Assembly (NCBI RefSeq): GCF_947497915.1 | Contig: NZ_CANMIJ010000002.1 | Location: forward strand, 372,001 to 436,000 | Direction of reading: 5' to 3' | DNA from: an uncultured Erythrobacter sp. | GTDB taxonomy: Bacteria; Pseudomonadota; Alphaproteobacteria; Sphingomonadales; Sphingomonadaceae | DNA: 64,000 nt | Part shown: positions 41,909-51,931 of the stretch, piece after piece | Position numbering within the stretch: position 1 is the stretch's first letter | Layout: each line of letters starts with the position of its first letter | Notes under the pieces: model-generated | What the model was told of the DNA's origin: nothing | What the model saw: the letters and a program-made list of their open reading frames with translations, nothing else | The model's database searches: none | Translations under genes and position numbers: made by a program

Positions 41909-44179
41909 TCAGATCCCGCCTGAAAGTAGGGGCAGTCGCCTCAATCGCAAGCCCGTGGCAGAAAACAATGCGTTGGCAATAGCTGGCGGGGCGACAACTG
42001 TGCCCAATTCACCAGGGTCAGCAGGGGCGGCGCTGCTGGTGATAAAGGCGACGTCTATCTCAGGACTATCAGCCAGTGCCGGAACGCCCAGCTCGCCATA
42101 TTCAAAGCTCTCAGGCAAGCCAGCACGGAAACGCACGCTGTTGCCCAGCGCAATGCCAATCCCGAATATCAACCCACCTTCGATTTGTTGGCGCGCAATA
42201 TCGGGGTTGATGATTCGGCCGATGTCGACCGCAACCGATAGGCGCGTGACCCGCACGCCGCCTTCGGCTTGGCGAGCGGTGGCGACGCAGGCAATCCGCC
42301 CGCCCGTCGCTGCATCGCCGATCCGGTGGCAGGCAAGCCCTTGCCCGCTTTGATCCGCGCCGCCGTTCCATTCCGCCATTTGCGCCGCCCGCTGAAGGCA
42401 GGCTGCCATGCGAATATCATCGCCCAGCATCGCCATGCGATACGAAAGCGGCTCACGCCCACCATCCCGCACAATCTCGTCCAGAAAACTCTCAATAGCG
42501 AACGCGGTGTAGGTGTTCGAATTGCCGCGAACCCGGCCGACAGGCATGCCGATTTCAACGGGGATGTGATCTACAACTACACTCGGCAAGCGGTAGGGCG
42601 GCACCGCCCCTTCGCAGGCCAGCGGGTCTTTCTTACCCGCGCTTTCGCGCACGGCAGCAGATGACGTCTGATTGTTGAACAACCGTTCGCCAAATTCCAG
42701 CGCCGCTGGCGGACAAGCGATCCGTAGGCGCAAAGCTTCGATATTCGCGTCCCCTTGCGACAATTGCGCACCGATCAAGACGTAGGCCGGATTGCGAGGG
42801 CGGGCGCCAACCATCTCATCACGGCGTGACCATGTCAGCTGAACAGGCCTGCCCAGCTCTTTGGCGATGGTTGCAATCTCGATCGCGTGATCGTGTTCCA
42901 GACGCGCGTCAAAGCTGCCGCCTGCCGGCATTGGGTAAAGCGCGACATCTTCAACCGCTATACCGATGGCCGCAGCCGCGGCGGCGCGCGCTTGTTCCGG
43001 CGCCTGACTGGCAATCCACAGATCGAGCTGCCCATCCTCAAACCGCGCAGCGGCGGTCGCCGTTTCCAGCGGCGCAGCAGGCGCAGGTTCGATTTCGTAA
43101 CGCCGCGCCTTATCAACGCGGGTCATCGCCTCTTCGCCAAAGCCCGTTTCGGCAATGCGGAACGATCCGCCGCCATCAACCATCGTATCGAGGCGTGCTT
43201 CGATATCCTCGCTGGAGACAGGAAAGGCGATTTTGAATTGCGGTTTCATCGCATCGAGGGCTTTTTCCGCCGTCCACCAAGTCGTCGCAGCCACAGCAAG
43301 CCATTTTTTCGATTTAACCGCGCCGACTACCCCGCTGATCCGCTGCGCCGCTTCCGCGTCAAAGCCGGTGAGCTGCGCACCGTCATTCCCGCCGTGCCGG
43401 ATCGCGGCAAAGACCATGCCGGGCAATCGCACATCGCCTGCAAATTGATACGATCCGTCGACCTTGGACGGCAGATCGATACGCGGAAATTGCGCTGGTG
43501 CGTCGGCAATTGCAGGCAGCTCACCAGCAGCAGGCTCATCAGGCCGCAAAGGCGGAGGATCAGGCGGTGACCATTCCGCAGCGCCAACGGCGAGCTCTCC
43601 AAAAGTTGCGCGGTTCTCGCCCAAAGAGACAATCCCGCCGGACACTTGGCATTCTTCCCAAGAGGCATCCCAGCGCGAGGCGGCCTCTTGCGCGAGCATG
43701 GCGCGTGCCGCCGCAGCCGCCTCCCGGCAAGGCATTTCATAGGCGGCGATCGAGGTACCATCGGCGGTAGCGTTGAAGCGGCTCGACTGCGCAAAACGTT
43801 CGACCTGCATCGCATCGGTCGTATCGGTGAAGCCAGCAGCAACCGGGTCCCAGAGGGCCATCCATTTTCCGGCGAGCGGGATATTGGGATAAGCGCCCGA
43901 AATCGGAGCAGGCTCAATCGCAATCTGCCGCCAATCCGCGCCCAATTCCTGCGCGACAATTTGCGGTAAAAGCGTGGTGATCCCCTGACCCATCTCGATT
44001 TGGGGAATGGCCACTGTGACCACGCCGTCTTCGGCAATTTTCAGCCACGCGCCAAACACATGCTCCCCGCGCGATGCTGTCAGCGGAACCGGATAAGATC
44101 GCGGCATCAGGTACCACGCAATGAGCAGTCCGCCGCCTGCCGCTGCTCCGATAGCCACTCCGCGCCGCGTCACTTGCAT
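41909..44179 (-). CDS. Molybdopterin-binding subunit of a xanthine dehydrogenase-family (IorB-like) hydroxylase, exported
   Basis: A 756-residue molybdenum hydroxylase large subunit. The N-terminus has an RR pair and hydrophobic stretch (VTRRGVAIGAAAGGGLLIAW), suggesting Tat export or anchoring. Cofactor motifs include QIEMGQGITTLLPQIVAQE, GGSFDARLEHDHAIEIA and a late PGELGTVVAPPAIANALF with the catalytic Glu. The two-domain arrangement resembles isoquinoline 1-oxidoreductase beta subunits. The required 2Fe-2S small subunit is not adjacent and not in the window. It follows the apbC gene by four bases, so the two are cotranscribed. Confidence 0.88.
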   Translation of the reverse strand: MQVTRRGVAIGAAAGGGLLIAWYLMPRSYPVPLTASRGEHVFGAWLKIAEDGVVTVAIPQIEMGQGITTLLPQIVAQELGADWRQIAIEPAPISGAYPNIPLAGKWMALWDPVAAGFTDTTDAMQVERFAQSSRFNATADGTSIAAYEMPCREAAAAARAMLAQEAASRWDASWEECQVSGGIVSLGENRATFGELAVGAAEWSPPDPPPLRPDEPAAGELPAIADAPAQFPRIDLPSKVDGSYQFAGDVRLPGMVFAAIRHGGNDGAQLTGFDAEAAQRISGVVGAVKSKKWLAVAATTWWTAEKALDAMKPQFKIAFPVSSEDIEARLDTMVDGGGSFRIAETGFGEEAMTRVDKARRYEIEPAPAAPLETATAAARFEDGQLDLWIASQAPEQARAAAAAAIGIAVEDVALYPMPAGGSFDARLEHDHAIEIATIAKELGRPVQLTWSRRDEMVGARPRNPAYVLIGAQLSQGDANIEALRLRIACPPAALEFGERLFNNQTSSAAVRESAGKKDPLACEGAVPPYRLPSVVVDHIPVEIGMPVGRVRGNSNTYTAFAIESFLDEIVRDGGREPLSYRMAMLGDDIRMAACLQRAAQMAEWNGGADQSGQGLACHRIGDAATGGRIACVATARQAEGGVRVTRLSVAVDIGRIINPDIARQQIEGGLIFGIGIALGNSVRFRAGLPESFEYGELGVPALADSPEIDVAFITSSAAPADPGELGTVVAPPAIANALFSATGLRLRRLPLLSGGI

Positions 44180-44183
44180 CGGA

Positions 44184-45173
44184 TTAATAATCCTCGCCGC
44201 TTAGCCATGCCGCAATGCGCTGGGCTATGGCATTGAATGGTAAAGCGCCCTCGCCATCACCCGCTGCAGGAGGCGTCCCGGCATCACCGCTTATCCGGGT
44301 TTCAATTCGGAGCGGTACGCGGCCAAGGAACGGAATTTCGAGGGCGGTCGCAAATTTCTCGACTCCGCCTTGTCCGAATGGATCGCTCACTTCGCCGCAA
44401 GATGGGCATTCATATCCGGCCATATTTTCCACCAGCCCGATGATCGGCACTTTGCCTTGCTCGAACAGCTGACCGGCACGAGCGGCATCGATCAGGGCGA
44501 GATCCTGAGGCGTGGAAACCAGCACCGCGCCGTCGGGCTTACTGTCTGACATCATTGATAGCTGCACATCGCCAGTGCCCGGCGGCAAATCGATCAACAG
44601 CAGATCGGTATCACCCCAATCGGCCTCGACCAGTTGGCCCAGCGCCTTACCCGCCATCGGCCCGCGCCACGCGAGCGCTTTGCCCGGTGCAACGATGTGA
44701 CCCATCGAAAGGACTTTGACTCCGTGCGGGCTATCCAGCGGGATCAACTTGTCACCGCGCGCTTCGGGTTTGCGGTTTTCTGTAGCGAGTAATTTGGGCT
44801 GCGAAGGGCCATAAATGTCGCCGTCAATCACGCCGACCTTGTGCCCCAGCTTTGCCAAGGCAACCGCAATATTGGTGGTCAGCGTCGATTTTCCGACACC
44901 GCCTTTGCCGGAACCAATCGCAATTATACGCGCCCGCTTGCGGTCAGCCGTCAATGCAACGCGCACTTCGTCCACACCATCCACACCTTTAAGAGCGTTG
45001 CGGAATGCGATTTCGAGCACTTCGCGTTCTTCCGGGCGCATATCGCCTGCATCTGCAACGATAATCGCGCGGCCACCTGCGAGCCGGGCCGATTGAACTC
45101 GGCTGGCAATATTGTCTGGCATTGCCGCGCGCAAACGCGCTGCAATCGCCTCTGGAGTTTCACTTTGTGTCAT
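44184..45173 (-). CDS. apbC: Mrp/ApbC iron-sulfur cluster carrier ATPase
   Basis: A 329-residue P-loop ATPase that delivers Fe-S clusters. An N-terminal DUF59-like region precedes the deviant Walker A (GSGKGGVGKSTLTTNIA). DIYGPSQPKLLA, the switch-type LIDLPPGTGDVQLSM and the cluster-binding CxxC (YECPSCGEVSDPFG) are present. It is first in a two-gene operon with the molybdenum hydroxylase subunit, an enzyme class that needs Fe-S clusters, and divergent from hflK. Confidence 0.95.
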   Translation of the reverse strand: MTQSETPEAIAARLRAAMPDNIASRVQSARLAGGRAIIVADAGDMRPEEREVLEIAFRNALKGVDGVDEVRVALTADRKRARIIAIGSGKGGVGKSTLTTNIAVALAKLGHKVGVIDGDIYGPSQPKLLATENRKPEARGDKLIPLDSPHGVKVLSMGHIVAPGKALAWRGPMAGKALGQLVEADWGDTDLLLIDLPPGTGDVQLSMMSDSKPDGAVLVSTPQDLALIDAARAGQLFEQGKVPIIGLVENMAGYECPSCGEVSDPFGQGGVEKFATALEIPFLGRVPLRIETRISGDAGTPPAAGDGEGALPFNAIAQRIAAWLSGEDY

Positions 45174-45248
45174 TGCGAAACGCCTCTAACATCAAAATCA
45201 CCACTCCGACCCCTGTTTTTCGCCAGAATGCATTCCTATAAGGGAGTT

Positions 45249-46436
45249 ATGCAGATTTTTGATCGGTTGAAAGAGCGCTTTGGAATGTCCGGTACCGGAT
45301 TGGCCATGGCTGGTAAGAATCCCTGGGGCGGCTCAGGCAAGAAAGGCGATGGCGAATCGTCTGCCGAAGGAGGCTCCGAAGGCGGCGGGTCCGATGGCGG
45401 CGGATCAGACGGTCCGCGCAATCCTTGGCTGCCCGGCGGCAATTCGGGCAGCGGCAAACGCCGTTCAGCCAGCATCGAAGATATTTTCAAGAATCGCGGA
45501 CCAGAAGGCCCAAACCGCGGCGGCAGCGGCGGCGGCTCCAATTTCCAGATGCCAGAACGCCCGGGCGGCGGCAGCTGGTTACCGATTATTATCGGCGGTA
45601 TCGTTATCCTCGCGGTTGCGCTGTCATCCTTCCACATGGTCAACCCGGGCGAGCGCGGTGTTGTCAAAACGCTTGGCAAATACAGCCGCACCGTTGAACC
45701 TGGCCTTCGTTTCACCGCGCCATGGCCGGTAGAAACAATTGCCATCGAAGACGTTGAGGGCGTTCGCGCTGTCAACATCCCTACGTCTGGCGAAAAAGCG
45801 AAACTGATCCTGACGGGCGATCAAAACCTCGTCGACTTGAGTTACATCGTGCGTTGGCGCATCAACGATCTGGCGGATTTCAAATTCCAGCTCGCCGAGC
45901 CGATTGAAACGGTCAACGAAGTCGCGGAAGCCGCCATGCGCGCCTCTGTCGCGGAAAAGACCTTGGATGCGACCTTTACAGGTACAGGCCGCGCCGAAAT
46001 CCAGCAGGATGTGCGCGAACGGATGCAGGAAACGCTCGACGATTACAGAGCGGGCATCCAGATCGTCGGTGTCGAAATCGCCAAGGCTGACCCGCCTAGC
46101 GAAGTCGTCGATGCCTTCCGCGATGTTTCGGTGGCGGAACAAAATGCCGATGCGGCGCGCAACCAGGCGCGCGGCTATGCCCAGCAGACGATTGCTGGCG
46201 CAGAAGGTGAAGCCGAAGCATTTGACAAAGTGTACGAGCAATACCGGCTTGCCCCGGGCGTCACCCGTCAGCGTCTCTATTACGAGACAATGGAGAAGGT
46301 GCTGGCTGTGACGGACAAAACTGTGGTCGAAGCCGAAGGTGTAACGCCTTATCTTCCGCTACCCGAATTGCGGCGACGTGCCGCTCCGCCTGAGCCAATT
46401 ACCGTTCAGCCACAATCCAACAGCCAAGGGCAATAA
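45249..46436 (+). CDS. hflK: FtsH protease modulator HflK
   Basis: Inner-membrane SPFH-domain protein that forms the HflKC complex around FtsH. The ATG at 45249 gives 395 residues; the open frame continues upstream into the apbC region without a suitable start. AGGGAG precedes it at a rather short spacing. The N-terminus is Gly/Ser-rich (about residues 20-100), then one membrane segment (WLPIIIGGIVILAVALS) and the SPFH domain (GERGVVKTLGKY, VDLSYIVRWRI). A helical region with FRDVSVAEQNADAARN ends the protein. hflC follows two bases after the stop. Confidence 0.93.
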   Translation: MQIFDRLKERFGMSGTGLAMAGKNPWGGSGKKGDGESSAEGGSEGGGSDGGGSDGPRNPWLPGGNSGSGKRRSASIEDIFKNRGPEGPNRGGSGGGSNFQMPERPGGGSWLPIIIGGIVILAVALSSFHMVNPGERGVVKTLGKYSRTVEPGLRFTAPWPVETIAIEDVEGVRAVNIPTSGEKAKLILTGDQNLVDLSYIVRWRINDLADFKFQLAEPIETVNEVAEAAMRASVAEKTLDATFTGTGRAEIQQDVRERMQETLDDYRAGIQIVGVEIAKADPPSEVVDAFRDVSVAEQNADAARNQARGYAQQTIAGAEGEAEAFDKVYEQYRLAPGVTRQRLYYETMEKVLAVTDKTVVEAEGVTPYLPLPELRRRAAPPEPITVQPQSNSQGQ

Positions 46437-46438
46437 TC

Positions 46439-47275
46439 ATGGAAGCTCTCTGGAATAATTACCGCTGGGTATTCATCGCGATTGCCATCGCTGTCGCCGG
46501 ATTTTTCATGAGCGCGTATGTCGTGAATGAGGAAGAACAGGTGGTTGTGATCCGTACAGGTGAGCCAACCTATGTCGCAAACCGCACTGGCAGCGAATGG
46601 GAAGCGGGGTTGTATTTCCGCATACCTTTTATCGACACCCTGCGCGTCGTTGAGAAGCGCGTTCTCGATCTGGAGATGACTGATGAGGAAGTGCTCTCGA
46701 ACGATCAGCAACGTCTGCTTGTTAACGCCTATGCGCGGTTCCGTATCGTCGACCCCATCCGCATGGTTGAACGTGCTGGCACCACCGAAGGCGTGCGCGT
46801 AGCGCTAGAGCCGATTCTCAACTCCGCACTACGTCAAGAACTTGGCCGGCGCACCTTTGCCAACATGCTAACCGCAGAACGCGGCAATGCGTTGGCAAAT
46901 GTCCGTATCAACCTCGACCGCGAAGCACGCCAATACGGCGCCGAAGTGATCGACGTTCAGATCAAGCGGACCGACCTTCCCGAAGGTCGCCCGCTGGAAT
47001 CCGCATTCCAACGGATGGAATCGGATCGTGAACGCGAGGCGAGGACCATTCGCGCGCAGGGCACTCGCGACGCGCGGATCATCCGCGCCGAAGCTGATGC
47101 CGAGGCAGCACGCATTTTTGCTGAAGCCTTCGGCAAAGACGGCAACTTCTACGATTTCTATCGGGCGATGCAGAGTTACGAACAAAGCTTTGCCAAAGGC
47201 GAAGGCCGCGGCGAAAGCTCGATCATTCTGTCGCCTCAGAACGAATATCTGCGGCAGTTCCGCGGGCAGCGTTGA
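46439..47275 (+). CDS. hflC: FtsH protease modulator HflC
   Basis: Partner of HflK. A 278-residue protein with an N-terminal membrane anchor (WVFIAIAIAVAGFFMSAYVV) and an SPFH domain: VNEEEQVVVIRTGEP, GLYFRIPFIDTLRVVEKRV and NDQQRLLVNAYARFRI. The late motif ERQAR-like SDREREARTIRAQGTRDA is typical of HflC. It begins two bases after hflK and is followed at about 170 bases by degP, giving an envelope protein quality-control cluster. Confidence 0.95.
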   Translation: MEALWNNYRWVFIAIAIAVAGFFMSAYVVNEEEQVVVIRTGEPTYVANRTGSEWEAGLYFRIPFIDTLRVVEKRVLDLEMTDEEVLSNDQQRLLVNAYARFRIVDPIRMVERAGTTEGVRVALEPILNSALRQELGRRTFANMLTAERGNALANVRINLDREARQYGAEVIDVQIKRTDLPEGRPLESAFQRMESDREREARTIRAQGTRDARIIRAEADAEAARIFAEAFGKDGNFYDFYRAMQSYEQSFAKGEGRGESSIILSPQNEYLRQFRGQR

Positions 47276-47446
47276 TCGGTAGATCGTCCGACGAACCGTT
47301 GATGCCGTGCTACCGACATCAAGCGCGTTCAATTGCCGTTCAGTGCGTCCGCGCTCAATTGCGGGCCGTAGTTTAGGAAATGCCTGAACCTTGGAACGCG
47401 CGGCATCGGTCGCCCGTTCAAGGCAGTGAAAAAGGAAAAAGAGGAC

Positions 47447-48982
47447 GTGAAAAACGTGCGGTATGTATATGGACTGACGAGCGCTCTTTTGGTTGGGGGT
47501 GCAGCAGTATCGCTGGTGTCCGGTCAGCCAGCGGGCGCACAAGTGGCACAGAACGATACGAGTGTAATGAGCAATGTGGTGCCGCGTGCCGGTGCCCCTG
47601 CAAGCTTCGCCGATCTGACAGAGCAGCTGCAACCGGCGGTTGTGAATATTGCGACCCGCCAACGCGTCGAAGTGCAAAGCCGCAATCCGTTTCAAGGTAC
47701 GCCTTTTGCTGACCTGTTTAATCGCCGGCGCGGACAGCCGGCTCAGCCGCAAACCCGCGAAGCCCAATCGCTAGGCAGCGGATTTATCATTTCAGCAGAC
47801 GGATATGTCGTCACCAACAATCACGTTGTGACGCCGAATGACCGTGCGACGCTTGAAGAAATAACCGTTACCATGCCAGACGGGACAGAATACGAAGCCG
47901 AATTGATCGGCGCCGATGCTCCGTCTGACTTGGCCGTGCTCAAAATCAAATCGGACAATGCGTTCCCATTCGTGAAGTTTGGCGATTCCGCCCAAACCCG
48001 CGTGGGTGAATGGGTGGTCGCAATCGGCAACCCATTCGGTCTCGGCGGCACAGTGACAAGCGGCATCGTTTCCGCAGTCTATCGCAACACCCGCCAAGGC
48101 GGTGCGTATGACCGCTATATTCAGACCGATGCCAGCATCAACCGCGGCAATTCCGGCGGCCCGCTATTCGATATGCAGGGCAATGTCATTGGCATCAACA
48201 ATGCGATTTTCTCGCCTTCGGGTGGCAGCGTCGGCATCGGATTTGCAATCCCTTCCGAGATCGCTGCTCCGATTGTTGACCGGCTCAAAGAAGGTCAGGA
48301 AATCGAGCGCGGTTTTCTTGGCGTGGGCCTCAATCCGATGACCGATGATTTCGCGGATTCACTGGGTCTGCCCGCCAATCGCGGCGAGATTGTTCAAAAC
48401 GTTCAGGACGACAGCGCGGCTGAGAAAGCTGGCCTGCGTGCAGGCGACATCGTGACCAAGGTCAATGGCCGCGACGTTACCAGCGAACAGACTGTGTCCT
48501 ACCTCGTTGCGAACCTATCGCCGGGCACAAGTGTCCCGATCGAGTTCATCCGTGATGGCGAAACTATGGCGATCACGGCAGTGCTGGGCAAACGCCCGAG
48601 CGAAGCAGAATTGCAGCAGCAGCAGGAAACGTTCGATCCCGATTCCGACGAACCGATGGATCCGGATGAAACCGATAGCACGATTGCTGAAAAGCTCGGC
48701 CTACAGGTGCTCGAAATGACCCCGCAGATCGCACGATCATTGCGGGTCGATGAAGACACTGTTGGGCTTGTCATCGGACAGGTTGATCCAAATTCGGATG
48801 CTGGCCGCAAGGGCCTGCGCCGTGCTGATCTGCTGCTTTCGGTAAACAATGTACCGCTATCCAGCATTGAACAGCTTCGCGAAGCCATTGCCGACGCCGA
48901 AGCGAATGACCGTGAAGCTCTTCTCTTCCGCATTCAGCGACGCGGGGTCCCTGCGCGCTTCCTGCCGATCCGCCTGCGCTAG
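47447..48982 (+). CDS. degP: Periplasmic Do-family serine protease (DegP/MucD-like)
   Basis: A 511-residue protease/chaperone. Translation most likely starts at the GTG at 47447, with AGAGG upstream, giving the signal peptide VKNVRYVYGLTSALLVGG to AGAQ. Another GTG at 47426 adds seven residues. The catalytic triad is His in VTNNHVVTPND, Asp in SDLAVLKIK and Ser in RGNSGGPLF. Two PDZ domains follow (around GFLGVGLNPMTDDF and ADLLLSVNNVPL). It ends at a strong terminator. With hflKC it forms a membrane/periplasm quality-control locus. Confidence 0.94.
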   Translation: MKNVRYVYGLTSALLVGGAAVSLVSGQPAGAQVAQNDTSVMSNVVPRAGAPASFADLTEQLQPAVVNIATRQRVEVQSRNPFQGTPFADLFNRRRGQPAQPQTREAQSLGSGFIISADGYVVTNNHVVTPNDRATLEEITVTMPDGTEYEAELIGADAPSDLAVLKIKSDNAFPFVKFGDSAQTRVGEWVVAIGNPFGLGGTVTSGIVSAVYRNTRQGGAYDRYIQTDASINRGNSGGPLFDMQGNVIGINNAIFSPSGGSVGIGFAIPSEIAAPIVDRLKEGQEIERGFLGVGLNPMTDDFADSLGLPANRGEIVQNVQDDSAAEKAGLRAGDIVTKVNGRDVTSEQTVSYLVANLSPGTSVPIEFIRDGETMAITAVLGKRPSEAELQQQQETFDPDSDEPMDPDETDSTIAEKLGLQVLEMTPQIARSLRVDEDTVGLVIGQVDPNSDAGRKGLRRADLLLSVNNVPLSSIEQLREAIADAEANDREALLFRIQRRGVPARFLPIRLR

Positions 48983-49002
48983 AAAAACGTTTACCAGACG
49001 CA

Positions 49003-49041
49003 AAAAAGGGCGCTGAGATTTTCGACCTCAGCGCCCTTTTT
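49003..49041. terminator. Bidirectional rho-independent terminator between degP and the penicillin-binding protein gene
   Basis: Fifteen-base perfect stem (49003-49017 with 49027-49041), core GGGCGCTGAG/CTCAGCGCCC, flanked by A5 and T5 so it works in both directions. It serves the convergent degP and class A PBP genes. Confidence 0.92.
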
Positions 49042-49060
49042 GTTGCGTGTCACACCATTC

Positions 49061-51313
49061 CTATCGCGGCCGCGGCGGGTCGGTTGAAGAGCCTTGCTGG
49101 CTCGGCACCAGAATATCGCGCTGCACGGTGTTTCTGTCAGGTGGCAGCTCGCCTCCAGTTGCCCGCTCGAGGAAATCCTCGCTTACAGCAGGAGGCGGTT
49201 CAACGGTCGGTGTTTCAATCGGGCCTTGCTCATCGGCGCTGCCCACAGGACGCTCTCCGTCGACACCGAAGGGGTTGTTCGATGGATCGCGGCGGCCCGG
49301 CTCGACCAGATTGCCTTGCTCATCGATGAAGTAATAGTCATCCGGATCGCCGAACAGATATTCCTCGTCTGGCTCCAATCTCCATTCGGGCAGGTTAAGT
49401 TCGACATCGAATTTCTCGACTGCTCGGTCTTTCACGGCATAACGCATATAGGCAGAGAACGCGCGAGCAGGCGCGCGCCCGCCTTGCAGTCCCGGCACAG
49501 CTTTCGCGTCATCGCGCCCCATCCAGACGCCAGTTGTGATGCCGGAGGAAAAGCCGACAAACCAGCCATCCTTGTTTGAACTGGTGGTGCCCGTCTTACC
49601 CGCCACTGGCCGTCCGATTTGCGCAGCGCGGCCTGTGCCTGTTTGCACGGCGGCCTGCAAAAGGTCGGTCATCCCAGCAGCGACGTAATCCGGAACGAGA
49701 GCCGTAGCGCGCGGTTTTTCGTGCTCATAAAGCACTTCGCCGCCTGCGGTCGTAACTTTGGTGATACCATATGGCTCGATCGATTGCCCCCTTGCAGAAA
49801 CCGCCGCGAAAGCACGGGTCATTTCGAGCAGGCGCACTTCGGAAGAGCCAAGCACCATCGATGGATAGGTGGAGATCGGCGAGCTAATGCCAAAACGCCG
49901 CGCCATCGATGCAACCGTGCCGAAACCGACTTCGTTGCCCAACTGCGCGGCCACGGTGTTGATCGAAAACGCGAACGAAGTGCGCAGGTCGGTCTCGCCA
50001 ACATTGCGGCCGTTAGAATTACGCGGGGTCCACCCGTCAATCGTCACAGGCGTATCAACCACGCGGTCTTCAGGGGTGTAACCCTGCTCAAGCGCGGCGA
50101 GATAGACGAACAGTTTCCACGAAGAGCCGGGCTGCCGCATCGCGTTGGTCGCGCGATTGAAGTTTGTCTCCACGTAATCGGTGCCGCCCACCAGAGCGAG
50201 GATCGCGCCGTCCCGGTCGAGGCTGACTAGGGCACCTTGCGAACCGCCCGGCGTGTTGGAATCGATAGACGCCGTCGCGGCGCGCTGCATGCCTACGTCC
50301 AAAGTCGTCCAAACCTCAATTGGTGCGAACGTTTCAGGCAGTAAAAGATCGAGTTGCGGCAGGATCCAATCGGTGAAGTAGCGCACCGAATTCTGGCCAG
50401 CTTGTTGTTTCAGCTCGACCGTGTCGACATCAACAGAGGCTTGCTGGGCATTGATATATCCTTGTTCCCGCATGAGCCGCAGCACGACTTTCGCACGGTT
50501 TACGGCGGCTTGCACATCAGCGGTCGGGGAATAGCGGCTTGGCGCTTTTACCAGCCCAGCGATGATAGAGGCTTCGGCTACGCTCAGCTCTTTGGCTGGG
50601 TGGCTGAAGAAATTCCGGCTGGCGCTGTCGATCCCGTATGAACCGCCGCCGAAATAGACCTTATTGAGGTACAGCTCGAGAATTTGCTCTTTGGAAAACT
50701 TCCATTCGAGGGCCATCGCGAGCACAGCCTCGCGCGCTTTGCGGTCAAATGTGCGGTTGGAATTGAGAAAGACGTTGCGCGCAAGCTGCTGTGTGATGGT
50801 TGATGTGCCGCCAACGCGTGAACGTGATCCGGTGATCCCCTCAACAACGGCGCCGGTCGTCCGCACGGGATCAATGCCGTAATGCGAGAAATACCGTTTG
50901 TCTTCGACGGCAACCATCGCGTTTTTCATATTGGCAGGAATGTCATCGTAGTCGAGCCATTCGCCAAAGCTTGGCCCGATCTCGACAATCTCGCTGCCAT
51001 CGCGCGCGCGCACCAGAATCGTTTGCGCGTTTTGCGTGGCTTTCAATTGGTAGAAGCTCGGGATCGAACGCGCGGCAAAGCCGACGGCAAAAGCGAGGAA
51101 AATCGCGCCAAGCAGCGCAGCAACACCGCCCCATATCGTTAGCCGTTTGATCCAGAACCAGAACCGAGAACCGCCGCCCGCCGCAGCCGCCTTGCTCTTG
51201 CTGCTCTTGCGCTTTTTCGAGCTTGAGCGAGATCGCGACGCAGCACGCTCTGTAGCCGCGCGGCGCGATCCTCGCTTACCCTTGTTTGTCACACGGTCGC
51301 CGCGCTTCGACAT
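49061..51313 (-). CDS. Class A penicillin-binding protein (transglycosylase/transpeptidase)
   Basis: A 750-residue peptidoglycan synthase. A Lys/Arg/Ser-rich cytoplasmic tail is followed by a membrane anchor (LTIWGGVAALLGAIFLAFAV). The GT51 transglycosylase has VAVEDKRYFSHYGID, GTSTITQQLARN and KVYFGGGSYGI. The transpeptidase has SxxK in QPGSSWKLF, SxN in FSINTVAAQ and KTGTTSSNKD. A low-complexity acidic/proline tail ends the chain. The long basic N-tail is more like PBP1b/PBP1c of alphaproteobacteria than E. coli PBP1a, so no finer name is given. Confidence 0.94.
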   Translation of the reverse strand: MSKRGDRVTNKGKRGSRRAATERAASRSRSSSKKRKSSKSKAAAAGGGSRFWFWIKRLTIWGGVAALLGAIFLAFAVGFAARSIPSFYQLKATQNAQTILVRARDGSEIVEIGPSFGEWLDYDDIPANMKNAMVAVEDKRYFSHYGIDPVRTTGAVVEGITGSRSRVGGTSTITQQLARNVFLNSNRTFDRKAREAVLAMALEWKFSKEQILELYLNKVYFGGGSYGIDSASRNFFSHPAKELSVAEASIIAGLVKAPSRYSPTADVQAAVNRAKVVLRLMREQGYINAQQASVDVDTVELKQQAGQNSVRYFTDWILPQLDLLLPETFAPIEVWTTLDVGMQRAATASIDSNTPGGSQGALVSLDRDGAILALVGGTDYVETNFNRATNAMRQPGSSWKLFVYLAALEQGYTPEDRVVDTPVTIDGWTPRNSNGRNVGETDLRTSFAFSINTVAAQLGNEVGFGTVASMARRFGISSPISTYPSMVLGSSEVRLLEMTRAFAAVSARGQSIEPYGITKVTTAGGEVLYEHEKPRATALVPDYVAAGMTDLLQAAVQTGTGRAAQIGRPVAGKTGTTSSNKDGWFVGFSSGITTGVWMGRDDAKAVPGLQGGRAPARAFSAYMRYAVKDRAVEKFDVELNLPEWRLEPDEEYLFGDPDDYYFIDEQGNLVEPGRRDPSNNPFGVDGERPVGSADEQGPIETPTVEPPPAVSEDFLERATGGELPPDRNTVQRDILVPSQQGSSTDPPRPR

Positions 51314-51395
51314 TATCGTTCAATCAGCCTGTTCATACCTTGTCGCCGTCCATGCATAGGGGACTTGTAACGCTGCGTGAACACTGCGTGCGGGC

Positions 51396-51800
51396 TTATC
51401 CGTCCTTCTCGAAATCGAGCGCGGCGGAATTGATGCAATAGCGCATACCACCATCCTCTGGCGGGCCGTCGGGGAAGACATGGCCAAGGTGCCCGCCGCA
51501 ATTTGAACAGAGCACTTCTGTGCGGATCATCCCGAATGTGACATCGCGCTTTTCCTCAACCGTTTCGTCCTGCGCAGGCTTAGTAAAGGCAGGCCAGCCG
51601 CAGCCGCTATTGTATTTTGAATCGCTGGCGAAAAGCACGGTTCCGCATCCCGCGCATGCATATTCGCCTTCATCATAATGCTTATCATACTGGCCGGTGA
51701 AAGCGCGCTCTGTGCCCGCTTCGCGCAGCACGTGATATTGCTCCGGCGAGAGTTTTTTGCGCCAGTCGTCATCGCTGAGTGTTTTGGGATCGTTGGTCAT
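51396..51800 (-). CDS. msrB: Peptide-methionine (R)-S-oxide reductase
   Basis: Repairs R-epimer methionine sulfoxide. The 134-residue protein has two structural zinc CxxC pairs (CAGCGTVLF and [12 protein letters not shown]) and the catalytic Cys in [11 protein letters not shown]. The [11 protein letters not shown] and [11 protein letters not shown] segments are typical of MsrB. It lies alone on the minus strand between the PBP and GST genes. With msrA at 36.5 kb the genome can handle both sulfoxide epimers. Confidence 0.96.
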   Translation of the reverse strand: MTNDPKTLSDDDWRKKLSPEQYHVLREAGTERAFTGQYDKHYDEGEYACAGCGTVLFASDSKYNSGCGWPAFTKPAQDETVEEKRDVTFGMIRTEVLCSNCGGHLGHVFPDGPPEDGGMRYCINSAALDFEKDG

Positions 51801-51931
51801 GGATTGCCTCTCATTTCAGGCACAATATCGGATCGTAATTAACGATCCGCAAGGCCGACCGGCCGCCCGCAGCGCCGATAGGCGCGAGGAAATCGCGCGC
51901 CGGATGGCGTGCGCAAAAAACAACCCAACCC

